From an uncultured Veillonellaceae bacterium (lineage in GTDB: Bacteria; Bacillota; Negativicutes; Veillonellales; Dialisteraceae): a DNA stretch of 20,946 bases. Below, piece by piece: positions 1 through 7,291 of this stretch; within the stretch, counting starts at the first letter, position 1; every line of letters starts with the position of its first letter. The position numbers were made by a program, and so were the translations under genes. The DNA lies in the NCBI GenBank assembly GCA_958439155.1, contig CAUBUJ010000011.1:1-20946 (forward strand), given 5' to 3'. A model generated the notes under the pieces. That model saw only the letters and a program-made list of their open reading frames with translations, searched no databases and was not told the DNA's origin.

Positions 1-44
1 GCGCTGTATATTTCTTATGAATCAAAAAAGCAAAAAGGATTTTC

Positions 45-509
45 TCAATCCCACGCTTTTTTCATAATCGTCTTATATTCTTCCTGCAGGTGATTGACGA
101 TCACATCCAGAATGACACGGACGATCTGCGGATCGAAAAATTCCGCTGTGCTGGGAATGCACGAATCGAGGAACAGTGTGCCGTCATCGGAAGCTACATA
201 TTTAAAGACTTTGTAGCTCCGGTTCAGCTCATTCAGAAATTCGTTGAACTTTTCCCGGTTGCTGTCTTTAATGAGGCCCGTCCCTACCTGTACGCGGATA
301 ATCGTGTAAACCGTATTGTCGGTAATAATGCCTACAGGCAGTCTCTGCCCTTCCGCTTCAATATTCGACTTGAAGATGACCGTGCCATTTTCATCATTGG
401 GCAGAGGATCTCTCAAAAAGAAGTTCATCTGGTTGGCTTTCAGATACGCTTCAAATTTATCTGCTTTTTCATTTTTTACAGGTCCTTTGAACTGTGTTAC
501 ATCTGCCAT
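45..509 (-). CDS. YbjN-like small cytosolic protein (154 aa, function unknown)
   Basis: This soluble protein has no signal peptide or membrane segment. Its mixed alpha/beta pattern and C-terminal half resemble the YbjN / type III secretion chaperone-like fold: a GLI-x-DSNREKFNEFLNELN helix, a strand with DDGTLFLDSC, then a long amphipathic helix near the end. That assignment is only a fold-level impression, and YbjN-family biochemical function is poorly defined. The reading frame is open upstream to an ATG at 560, but that ATG has no ribosome binding site. The internal ATG at 509 has AGAGGAGGA eight bases upstream, so I place the start at 509. The gene has a candidate promoter of its own (599-627) and follows the ABC transporter gene. 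The 44 bases after its stop hold no recognisable hairpin. It could instead be an unrelated lineage-specific protein. Confidence 0.75.
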   Translation of the reverse strand: MADVTQFKGPVKNEKADKFEAYLKANQMNFFLRDPLPNDENGTVIFKSNIEAEGQRLPVGIITDNTVYTIIRVQVGTGLIKDSNREKFNEFLNELNRSYKVFKYVASDDGTLFLDSCIPSTAEFFDPQIVRVILDVIVNHLQEEYKTIMKKAWD

Positions 510-598
510 AACAATATCCTCCTCTGGATCAAATTCCAGGAAATTCTTCCCCGCTGCCATGACGCGGCGGGCAGATCCATTTTCCTGATACTACATGT

Positions 599-627
599 AT
601 TATACCTGTGAATGTCATTCTTTTCTA
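599..627 (-). promoter_or_regulatory. Candidate sigma-A promoter for the YbjN-like gene
   Basis: On the minus strand there is a perfect -10 TATAAT (599-604), a 17-base spacer and a weak -35 TAGAAA (622-627, 4/6). The predicted start of transcription is near 592, giving a leader of about 80 nt. The spacer contains an 11-bp palindrome, GAATGtCATTC (610-620), that could be an operator. The promoter is inferred from consensus only. Confidence 0.5.
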
Positions 628-658
628 TATGAGATATAGATCTGCTCTCCTCTGAGGC

Positions 659-2371
659 TCATTCTATTTTCAGAGATTCTTGACTGATGGATACGGTCTT
701 GTTATGCCATTGGCCCAAAGTGGATCGATGCCCCACACTGACAATGGTCACGCCCGGCATGGCAGTGAGCTTCCTGTAGGCTTTCTCCTCCATTTCCTCA
801 TCCATGGCCGATGTAGCCTCATCAAGGATCACCCAGGAAGGAGACTGCAGAAAAATACGGATAAAAGCGAGGCGCTGCTGCTCTCCCAGAGAGAGCGCAT
901 GAGACCAGTCTTTTTCCATGTCCAGTTTGTCCTTCAAATGGGAAAGTCCCATCGCTTCAAGAAGCGGCACCAGACGCGCTGCTTCCACCGGCCGTCCCGG
1001 ATAAGACGCGGCTTCGCGAAGTGTCCCTATCGGCATGTACGGCTTCTGGGGAATGAACATCATCCGCCCCTTTTCGGGATACACCACCGTTCCCTCCGCA
1101 TAGGGCCAGAGCCCGGCAAGCACCCGGAGTATGGTGGATTTTCCCGCCCCGGAAGGTCCTTTCAGAAGCATCCTGTCTCCCGGCTCTATGGAAAGACTGC
1201 CATGGCAAAGAAGGGTCCGCCCGCCCGGGGCAGAAACGGTGACGTCACGCAGTTCCATCCGATCTCCCGGCTCATAGCGGCAGCGTCCTTTCTCCCGGTT
1301 TTCTTCTGTCTCGATGTCTTCCATATGGTGCGTAAAGGAAAGAAGACGGTCTGCACAGGATTTCCATGCAGCCAGATTGGCATAAACGTCTACAAAATAG
1401 GACATCGATTCCTGCACTTTTCCAAAGCAGTTAGCCACCTGCATCAGCCCGCCAAGAGAAATTTCCTTGGCCAGGTACCGCGGCGCCGCCACCACAAAAG
1501 GAAAAATAATGGCTATCTGTCCATAGCTGTTGGTCAGCCACGAGAGCTGCTTCTGCTTCCTGATGATGGCCATCATATTGATAAGCACATGCTGGAACCG
1601 GCGGAGAAGAAGTTTTTTCTCCGTAATGGCCCCGCTGTAGAAAGCCACGCTTTCCGCCGTATCCCTGAGCCGTACCATACTGAAACGGAAATCCGCCTCA
1701 AAGCGCTGCTGCGTGTAATTCAGCGCTACCAGCCGGTGTCCTACTTTATGGGTAACCCATGTGCCGATGATGGAATAAATAAGCGCCGCCCATACAAGGT
1801 ATCCATATACATGCCATGTATAGCCCCACGCCGTAAAAGAAAGAGGGTCGGACAGCCCCCACAAAACGGCGATAAAGCAGAGTATGGTCGTCACCGCTTT
1901 TAAAAGGCCCATGGCAAAAGACAGGGTCTGCTGGGTAAACAGATTGATATCCTCAGAAATTCTCTGATCCGGATTGTCTGCTGTGCCGGAAGAAAACATT
2001 TCCATCCGGTAATACATCTGGCCCCCTGTCCATCGATCGAGGTACTTCCTGGTCATCCAGTTTCGCCACCGGAGAGACAGCCGCTGCTGCAGATAATAAG
2101 CGTACACAGAGAACGCGATGTACGCGAAAGCAAGGCCGGTAAAGCGGATGAGCCCCTTGTATACCGCATCGGCGTCATAATTCTGGAGGGCACTGTAGAA
2201 AGAATTAAACCAGTCATTTAAGAGGAGCGTCATATACACGGCGGCCATCGTAAGAATCACGATCCCTGCCAGGTAAAGCCAGGCTCCTTTCTGCTCCTCA
2301 CTTTTCCAATATTCGCCCATCAAGGAAAAGAGTCCGCGCAGCCATGGATCTTTTCTCTGGAAGTTTCCCAT
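659..2371 (-). CDS. SbmA/YddA/ABCD-like ABC transporter, fused permease and ATPase (570 aa)
   Basis: This is a half-transporter with an N-terminal membrane domain (hydrophobic segments near residues 31-54, 75-92, 150-172, 186-204 and 284-300) fused to a C-terminal ATPase. Visible motifs are an EAA-like DNPDQRISEDI near residue 133, Walker A GPSGAGKST (405-413), a Q-loop in IPQKP, a divergent signature LSLGEQQ (493-499), Walker B VILDE (514-518) and an H-loop VGHR. The DNPDQRI motif and overall architecture place it with the YddA/SbmA/BacA and peroxisomal ABCD group (E. coli YddA is about 561 aa), not with MsbA. Known relatives import peptides or acyl-CoA-like substrates; the substrate here cannot be read from sequence. 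The frame is open to an ATG at 2479, but GAGGAGGG lies 5-8 bases before the ATG at 2371, so the shorter start is used. It has its own promoter and follows the terminator of the LPS transport unit. Confidence 0.9.
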   Translation of the reverse strand: MGNFQRKDPWLRGLFSLMGEYWKSEEQKGAWLYLAGIVILTMAAVYMTLLLNDWFNSFYSALQNYDADAVYKGLIRFTGLAFAYIAFSVYAYYLQQRLSLRWRNWMTRKYLDRWTGGQMYYRMEMFSSGTADNPDQRISEDINLFTQQTLSFAMGLLKAVTTILCFIAVLWGLSDPLSFTAWGYTWHVYGYLVWAALIYSIIGTWVTHKVGHRLVALNYTQQRFEADFRFSMVRLRDTAESVAFYSGAITEKKLLLRRFQHVLINMMAIIRKQKQLSWLTNSYGQIAIIFPFVVAAPRYLAKEISLGGLMQVANCFGKVQESMSYFVDVYANLAAWKSCADRLLSFTHHMEDIETEENREKGRCRYEPGDRMELRDVTVSAPGGRTLLCHGSLSIEPGDRMLLKGPSGAGKSTILRVLAGLWPYAEGTVVYPEKGRMMFIPQKPYMPIGTLREAASYPGRPVEAARLVPLLEAMGLSHLKDKLDMEKDWSHALSLGEQQRLAFIRIFLQSPSWVILDEATSAMDEEMEEKAYRKLTAMPGVTIVSVGHRSTLGQWHNKTVSISQESLKIE

Positions 2372-2388
2372 AACAACCCTCCTCAAGA

Positions 2389-2409
2389 ATGGAAGCACCC
2401 GTCTTCCAT
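2389..2409 (-). promoter_or_regulatory. Leader hairpin immediately upstream of the ABC transporter RBS
   Basis: A perfect 7-bp inverted repeat (ATGGAAG / CTTCCAT, 7-base loop) lies in the inferred 5' leader. It ends about four bases before the GAGGAGGG Shine-Dalgarno (2377-2384). It has no U-tract, so it is not a terminator. It might affect ribosome access or RNA stability, or be chance. Confidence 0.35.
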
Positions 2410-2450
2410 ACAGAAGAATGGGAGGCTTGCTCCCTAAACATGCTTTCCGT

Positions 2451-2479
2451 ATTATACAAGGCCCGTCTCCTCTGTACAA
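2451..2479 (-). promoter_or_regulatory. Candidate sigma-A promoter for the ABC transporter gene
   Basis: On the minus strand there is -10 TATAAT (2451-2456), a 17-base spacer and -35 TTGTAC (2474-2479, strong TTG half only). The promoter lies between the upstream terminator (2494-2519) and the gene, which therefore needs its own promoter. The inferred leader is about 73 nt. Confidence 0.6.
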
Positions 2480-2493
2480 CCAGAAAAGGTTCC

Positions 2494-2519
2494 AAAAAAG
2501 GCCGGGAAATCTCCCAGCC
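2494..2519 (-). terminator. Rho-independent terminator ending the LPS transport unit
   Basis: On the minus strand there is a GC-rich 8-bp stem GGCTGGGA / TCCCGGCC (one G-T pair) with a GATT loop, followed directly by six T. It begins 13 bases after the stop codon of the YqgF/RuvX-like gene. This closes the kdsD-to-YqgF-like transcription unit. Confidence 0.9.
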
Positions 2520-2532
2520 TCTCATACGGTCA

Positions 2533-2967
2533 TTATACTTTTTTATGACCTACATCTTCCGGTTTCACAAGCCCTAAATAAATCTGCCCGATAATCCAGG
2601 CCACATAATCATCGACCGGAACAGGGATCGTACGCATCCCTTTCGGAAGGAGCCTCATCCAGCCCTTTGGTTTGTGCTCTTCCCAATAACGGGCTTTGCC
2701 CATTTCTGTGGTATATTTTTCATCGACCAGCGTGACAGGCAGGGAAGATGCCCCTGCGGCCAGCACCTTTTCCAGGCGCGCTTTCATTTCCCTGTGTCTC
2801 GTGCCATTTCCCATAACCACAGCACTTAGATGGTACTGCCGAAGCGCTGCAGCCGCTTCTTTTTCCACATCACGGGACGGAATAATTCCCTTCCATTGGA
2901 GGCGGCCATCCTCATAGAGGACAGCCATTCCCGTTTTATCCGATCCTGGATCTATAGCCAAAATCAT
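2533..2967 (-). CDS. YqgF/RuvX-like (RuvC-fold) putative nuclease (144 aa)
   Basis: The protein starts with the RNase H/RuvC-fold signature ILAIDPGSDKTGMAVL, placing the first acidic residue at D6. It continues with GNGTRHREMKARLE, VDEKYTTE (D82/E83) and VDDYVAWIIGQIYLG (D119/D120), which correspond in order to the acidic clusters of the YqgF/RuvX/RuvC superfamily. Family members process pre-16S rRNA ends or act on branched DNA; which applies here is unknown, and a canonical yqgF may exist elsewhere in the genome. Its ATG overlaps the stop of the DUF3084 gene by four bases (ATGA), implying translational coupling with an envelope protein, which is unexpected for a nuclease. It is the last gene before a strong terminator. 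The acidic residues appear intact, so activity is plausible. Confidence 0.85.
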   Translation of the reverse strand: MILAIDPGSDKTGMAVLYEDGRLQWKGIIPSRDVEKEAAAALRQYHLSAVVMGNGTRHREMKARLEKVLAAGASSLPVTLVDEKYTTEMGKARYWEEHKPKGWMRLLPKGMRTIPVPVDDYVAWIIGQIYLGLVKPEDVGHKKV

Positions 2968-4151
2968 AGCGGTTCCACCTTCACATCAATCACCACCGGG
3001 CCTGCCGTATAGGTATCATGCTTGGCTACCGCAGTGAGACGGCATTTTCCATTCAATTCTTTCACCCGCTGGATCACATCGAGCATTTCGCGCGTCTCCA
3101 GCTGCCCTACATTGCCTGTAATCGGATCGGGAAGCACGCCCTTTTTCGTCGCCGCATGATTGATATCCCGCAGGAAATGGAGCACTTTCAGATCATGATT
3201 CTTATAGGATTTGTATTGCCGCATATCGGTGGACAATACCACATCACCCTCTTTGTAAACCAGCACATTGTCATGAATATCAAAATCCACAACCGCTGAT
3301 TCGCCAAGGATGATATTTCCCGCCGCGGTGACACGGACCAGTTTTTTCACAGAAGAACCGGTAATGGCTGCCGCTGCCCGGTCAAACTCCTCTTTCTGAA
3401 CACGTACCACCACAGCCTGTTCATCCTGGATATTGAGACGTTCCCGGAGCGCATTGTTGATATCACGGAGCACGCTTGCCAAAACCTGAGACGCCGTCTC
3501 CGGGGACATGCCCGCGTCCACCACGGCAGAATTTAAAACCTGGCCGGCACGGAAAATCACCGTTCCTTCCCGGATCGCTTCAATGCTGGCCACAAGGGAT
3601 TTCCGCTCCTCACTGAGGCGGGTAATATTGCCGGTCAGTTCTTTCTTTGTGTTTTCCAGCTCTTCAATTTCCGCCGCGGAAGAAGCCACATCCGCCTGCG
3701 CCGCGTCATACGCGGACTGTATGACGGCGAGCTGGCTTTCCATGTAATTTCTCTGGGACTCTACCCGGTCCAGTTCAGATGACATGGTCCGGGTGCGCCG
3801 CTCCATATCCTGTACTTCATCGCTCCGCTGCTGGAGCAGAAGTTTCCCCTCATCAAGCGCTTTGTTTTTGGAGGCAATATCCGCATTGAGCTGGTCCATC
3901 TCCGCGTAAAGCTTGTTGAGCCCAAACAGGGCGACCCGCACATTTTCATTGACTACAGCCAGTACAGCGATGGTCAGAAAGGAAATGAGCGTGCCCGATA
4001 TGATCGTCACGATAATGGATGTATATTTGGGACGCAGCCCAAAGAGGGTCATCCGTTTTTTCCCTACTTTGGAGCCGATTTTATCGCCGAGAAACGCAAT
4101 GAGGCCGCCCATGGCAATGAGCACCAGAAACATGAAAATGCCGATAAACAT
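2964..4151 (-). CDS. DUF3084 inner-membrane coiled-coil protein (395 aa)
   Basis: The protein has two N-terminal membrane helices (about 1-21 and 45-67). They are joined by a basic loop (GDKIGSKVGKKRMTLFGLRP) that matches the DUF3084 family signature. By the positive-inside rule the loop is cytoplasmic, so the rest is periplasmic. Residues 78-195 form a long heptad-rich coiled coil. Residues 200-395 look like a globular alpha/beta domain containing VVVRVQKEEFDRAAAAI and VVIDVKVEP. DUF3084 is known to me from Negativicutes and cyanobacteria and has no established function. A GTG at 4166 would add five residues, but AGGGGG lies just before the ATG at 4151, so I choose that. It lies between lptF/G (43-base gap) and the RuvC-like gene (4-base overlap). 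This context suggests an envelope role, perhaps linked to LPS export or outer-membrane attachment; that is inference. Confidence 0.88.
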   Translation of the reverse strand: MFIGIFMFLVLIAMGGLIAFLGDKIGSKVGKKRMTLFGLRPKYTSIIVTIISGTLISFLTIAVLAVVNENVRVALFGLNKLYAEMDQLNADIASKNKALDEGKLLLQQRSDEVQDMERRTRTMSSELDRVESQRNYMESQLAVIQSAYDAAQADVASSAAEIEELENTKKELTGNITRLSEERKSLVASIEAIREGTVIFRAGQVLNSAVVDAGMSPETASQVLASVLRDINNALRERLNIQDEQAVVVRVQKEEFDRAAAAITGSSVKKLVRVTAAGNIILGESAVVDFDIHDNVLVYKEGDVVLSTDMRQYKSYKNHDLKVLHFLRDINHAATKKGVLPDPITGNVGQLETREMLDVIQRVKELNGKCRLTAVAKHDTYTAGPVVIDVKVEPL

Positions 4152-4194
4152 AAGCGCCCCCTGCACATCATAAATATAGAAATAGGGAAAATCT

Positions 4195-5280
4195 TCAGCG
4201 GGATACCCTGCGGATCAGGAAAATGCCGACCGCTGCCGCGATCAGGTTGGGCAGCCACGCCGCAAGTTCCGGCGGAATCACATGTCCCTTTCCGATAGAG
4301 CCGGTAAAAGTCATGACCGCGTAGTACATGAATATAATCACCACAGACAGCCCAAATCCAATGGAAGAGGAAGATCTTTGCTTCTGTACGCCCAGCGGCG
4401 CTCCGATCAGAGCGAAAATAAAGCTGGCCAGCGGCAGAGTAAAGCGCTGCTGCACGGTCATATCAATTTCCGCGGTATCTTCATGGGCCGCGCGGTAAGC
4501 CATGCGCTGCTCTCTCAGCTCGCGGATAGTCATCTCGTCGAGGTCCTTCTGCTTATGCTGGATCTCTGAAGGGGTTTGGGCGTAAGGAATCACCTGCTGC
4601 TGGAAATGGACCATATGCTCCACACCGTCAGAGGCAAGGTCATAGATCACGCCGTTGGTCATATACCAGGCGCCGTTCTTCCATACCGCAGCCGGAGCGT
4701 TTTCCACGCGCACCACCTGCTCATTTTCAAACTCCTGAATCGTCACATTCTGCAGTTCTTTTTTCGCCGGATCATAACGGCGCGCGTAGAGAAGGTGATT
4801 GATTTTCCCGTTCTGCACATCCCGGATCACAATATGATTGGTCACGGCAGGCTGCATATTATGCTTGACCTCCCGGTTCAGTACCAGCTGGTACATATTA
4901 TTGGTCCAGGGAACAATGTATTCATTAAAAGCCACCGCACCCAGACTCAGCAGAAAAGCAGTCACAAATACAGGCATGGCCAGGCGGAGAAACCCCTGAC
5001 CGGCTGTACGCATGACGATGAGCTCACTGGAAGAAGAAAGCCGGGCGAAGCACATGAGCGACCCAAGAAGAACCGCCATAGGAAAGGTATAGACCACAAT
5101 CCGGGGCACCGCCAGAAGGAAAAGCTTCATGGCCGACAGGGCAGATGCTCCGTATGTCGTAACATATTCAGCGATTTTCATCAGCGTATCCGCACCGATA
5201 AAGATCGCCGTAAAGGCAGCAATGCCAAATAAAAACGGGCCGAGGAATTCCTTCAGTATGTATTTATCCAAAATGCGCAT
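4195..5280 (-). CDS. lptF: LptF/LptG-family LPS export permease (361 aa)
   Basis: This is the transmembrane subunit of the LPS extraction ABC transporter LptB2FG. It begins with the typical MRILDKYILKEFLGPFLFG. Three N-terminal helices (about 11-32, 51-79, 100-120) are followed by a periplasmic beta-jellyroll domain (about 130-250) and three C-terminal helices (278-297, 305-326, 336-357). The SSSSELIVMRTAG segment after TM2 is the conserved cytoplasmic coupling region that contacts LptB. The length matches the family (about 350-370). Start: GAGGGGG lies eight bases before the ATG, and the gene follows lptB by 28 bases. Only one LptF/G gene is present, whereas E. coli has two adjacent paralogues. 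The protein may act as a homodimer, or a partner may be encoded elsewhere. The symbol lptF is chosen by position; lptG is equally possible. Confidence 0.93.
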   Translation of the reverse strand: MRILDKYILKEFLGPFLFGIAAFTAIFIGADTLMKIAEYVTTYGASALSAMKLFLLAVPRIVVYTFPMAVLLGSLMCFARLSSSSELIVMRTAGQGFLRLAMPVFVTAFLLSLGAVAFNEYIVPWTNNMYQLVLNREVKHNMQPAVTNHIVIRDVQNGKINHLLYARRYDPAKKELQNVTIQEFENEQVVRVENAPAAVWKNGAWYMTNGVIYDLASDGVEHMVHFQQQVIPYAQTPSEIQHKQKDLDEMTIRELREQRMAYRAAHEDTAEIDMTVQQRFTLPLASFIFALIGAPLGVQKQRSSSSIGFGLSVVIIFMYYAVMTFTGSIGKGHVIPPELAAWLPNLIAAAVGIFLIRRVSR

Positions 5281-5308
5281 CAGAAATTCCCCCTCTCTCT
5301 ATTCTCTG

Positions 5309-6031
5309 TCATATACTGAAATTCTCTCCCAGATAATATTTCCGCGCTGTAGGATTGTACGCTACTTCATCGGCCGTCCCGGACAGGAGAATTTTTCCTT
5401 CTGACAAAATATAAGCGCGGTCCACAATACGAAGCGTTTCCCGTACATTGTGATCTGTGATCAAAATACCGATTCCCTTATTTTTAAGCTGTCCTACCAC
5501 ACTCTGTATATCTTCCACCGCCAGAGGATCGACGCCCGCGAAGGGTTCATCCAGCAGAATGAAAGAAGGATCCATCGTAAGGGAACGGGCGATTTCCACG
5601 CGGCGCCGCTCCCCGCCGGAAAGGGCGCTGCCCATGGTATCTTTCACATGGGTAATATGAAATTCCTCGAGCAGGGACTCCGCTTTTTCTTTCCGCTCCT
5701 GCGGCGTCAGTTCTTTTCTTGTCTCCAGAAGGGACATCAGATTGTCCCACACTGTCATTTTGCGGAAAATCGACGCTTCCTGAGGAAGATAGCTGATTCC
5801 AAAACGATGCCGCTCATGAATGGGCATATCCTTGATGGAAATGCCGTCTACTGACACATCCCCTTCATCAGGACGAATAATCCCTACCACCATGTAAAAG
5901 GTAGTAGTTTTCCCTGCGCCGTTCGGGCCAAGAAGCCCCACAATGGTTCCCTGGGATACTTCCACATTGACATCATTCACAACCGTGCGTCCGCCGTACC
6001 GTTTGATCAGATGATGCGTTTCAATTTTCAT
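5309..6031 (-). CDS. lptB: LptB, LPS export ABC transporter ATPase (240 aa)
   Basis: This cytoplasmic ATPase powers LPS extraction from the inner membrane by the LptB2FGC complex. In order it shows Walker A GPNGAGKTT (35-43), Q-loop Q84 in LPQEASIFRKMTVWDNL (a segment very characteristic of LptB), signature LSGGERRRVEIAR (from 137), Walker B FILLDEPFAGVDP (from 157) and switch histidine H194 in ITDHNVRETL. Length 240 matches E. coli LptB (241). An upstream in-frame ATG at 6085 would add 18 residues overlapping lptA. The start at 6031 gives the canonical MKIETHHLIKRYGG and has TAGGGAG six bases upstream, overlapping the lptA stop codon, so the two genes are probably translationally coupled. 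Confidence 0.97.
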   Translation of the reverse strand: MKIETHHLIKRYGGRTVVNDVNVEVSQGTIVGLLGPNGAGKTTTFYMVVGIIRPDEGDVSVDGISIKDMPIHERHRFGISYLPQEASIFRKMTVWDNLMSLLETRKELTPQERKEKAESLLEEFHITHVKDTMGSALSGGERRRVEIARSLTMDPSFILLDEPFAGVDPLAVEDIQSVVGQLKNKGIGILITDHNVRETLRIVDRAYILSEGKILLSGTADEVAYNPTARKYYLGENFSI

Positions 6032-6041
6032 GCCATTCTCC

Positions 6042-6758
6042 CTACTGACCGGCGGTATTGGTAATGACCAGCGTACTCCGCCCATTGGTCTTTACAGAAT
6101 TGTCTGCGAGAGTAAAAATAAGTTCCGGTCCATGGAACGTATTGCCATTCTGCTCCGCCTCTGCATGGCCGGTGAGAACCACCTTCCCGTCATCCGCATC
6201 CGGTGATTTCGTATACACTGCCTGATCCCCGGATCCAGTCAGCTGATGCGCCTCACTTTCAAAGGTCACCCCGCCGGAAGCGGTGAGCCGGATTTCTTTC
6301 GAGTTTCCTTCAATGAGAGGGGCCGAAAGACTTCCATCAGGGGTGGAAATAAATCCATTTCCATCCACCTTGCTGTATCCGGTGTCAGGATTGTAAATCA
6401 CATGGTCCCCTTTGATGGTCCGCTTTTCCTGTCCGTCATACATGACTACATTCCCGTTTCCTGTCAGCGTTTTATCTCCGCCGAGCGAAACCGTATCCGC
6501 GGTCATCGTGCTCTCCCCTTTCTGGTAGTGCACGCCCCCGGAAAGAACCGCCGAGCGGTCTTCGAAATGGTACTCCCCTTCCTGCCCTGTCATTTCCGCG
6601 CCTTCATTGGCATGAATGACTACATTTCCCCTGGCAGTAGCCACTTTGGTTTCTCCATTATAGGTAAGCACATCGGCGCTGATGTCGTCAGCGGAAACTG
6701 TGGCCGCTCCCCCCAGGGCGATGCAGAGAGCTACCGCGGCAGCATAAAACAGCTTCAT
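6042..6758 (-). CDS. lptA: LptA/OstA periplasmic LPS bridge protein (238 aa)
   Basis: Residues 1-23 form a signal peptide (hydrophobic core YAAAVALCIALGG, Ala-X-Ala-like VSA before DD). The mature part is a run of short beta-strand repeats typical of the OstA/LptA beta-jellyroll: ADVLTYNGETKVATARGNVVI, then further GNVVMYDG, KGDHVIYNPDTG and LTGHAEAEQNG units. LptA polymerises with LptC and LptD to form the periplasmic bridge. At 238 residues it is longer than E. coli LptA (185), as is common outside Proteobacteria. The ATG overlaps the lptC stop by four bases (ATGA) and is preceded by GGAGG at seven bases. Confidence 0.93.
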   Translation of the reverse strand: MKLFYAAAVALCIALGGAATVSADDISADVLTYNGETKVATARGNVVIHANEGAEMTGQEGEYHFEDRSAVLSGGVHYQKGESTMTADTVSLGGDKTLTGNGNVVMYDGQEKRTIKGDHVIYNPDTGYSKVDGNGFISTPDGSLSAPLIEGNSKEIRLTASGGVTFESEAHQLTGSGDQAVYTKSPDADDGKVVLTGHAEAEQNGNTFHGPELIFTLADNSVKTNGRSTLVITNTAGQ

Positions 6759-7291
6759 TTTCCTTCCTCCTTTTCCTTCAATCTGGCATGGCCTTTCGCT
6801 TCCACCTGCTGCAGCACCCGGTCTGCCGTGAAGGAATCTGCGGTCAGTTCTTTCCCATCTTTATCCAGCACAAAGGACTTGTCTGTAGACAGCCTGCCTG
6901 TTTTCCCGTCATACGTGAGGTTTTCTGCATAGAGCACAGCCCCGTCCGTGGTGGTTCCTTCGATATTCCCTTCCAGATATAGCATCTTTTCATTTCTCCG
7001 GGCTTTTCCCTTGTCGGCCTTCAGCTGGAGCTCTATATCCTCATTTTTAAAATATCCTGTCACGCCTGATAAATTCGCTGTATTTTTATCAGCATCCATT
7101 TCAATATGGGAGACCTGCATCTGCCATACGAGCTTTCCGTCTTTTGTTTCATGAAGCTCCGTATCAGAAAATTCCATCACCGGCGCGGCGCTTCCTTCCG
7201 GCGCTTCCTCAATGCCGGACGTCAGGAAAAGATAGATACTGCCTATGAGAAGCAGCAGCAGTGCAAGGACGATACCGGCTTTATTGCTCAT
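6755..7291 (-). CDS. lptC: LptC, membrane-anchored LPS export protein (178 aa)
   Basis: LptC receives LPS from LptB2FG and passes it to LptA. One N-terminal membrane helix (about residues 5-25, AGIVLALLLLLIGSIYLFL) is followed by a periplasmic domain of beta-strand units (YFKNEDIELQLKADKGKA, LYLEGNIEGTTTDGAVLYAENLTYDGKTGRL) matching the LptC/YrbK fold. The length is close to E. coli LptC (191). An ATG at 7297 lies only one base after the GAGG ribosome binding site; the ATG at 7291 is seven bases from it and is preferred. The gene overlaps the end of the acyltransferase gene by 11 bases and the start of lptA by four, so the lptC-lptA-lptB run is coupled. Confidence 0.93.
   Translation of the reverse strand: MSNKAGIVLALLLLLIGSIYLFLTSGIEEAPEGSAAPVMEFSDTELHETKDGKLVWQMQVSHIEMDADKNTANLSGVTGYFKNEDIELQLKADKGKARRNEKMLYLEGNIEGTTTDGAVLYAENLTYDGKTGRLSTDKSFVLDKDGKELTADSFTADRVLQQVEAKGHARLKEKEEGK

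Noticed and set aside
510..560. Longer start for the YbjN-like protein (ATG at 560)
   Set aside because: There is no ribosome binding site before it, and the strong AGAGGAGGA lies inside the extension, ahead of the ATG at 509.
680..1903. Long plus-strand open frame (407 codons) opposite the ABC transporter gene
   Set aside because: It lies antisense to a gene with complete ABC motifs, encodes a low-plausibility Arg/His/Pro-rich protein and has no ribosome binding site or family resemblance. It is a by-product of codon bias.
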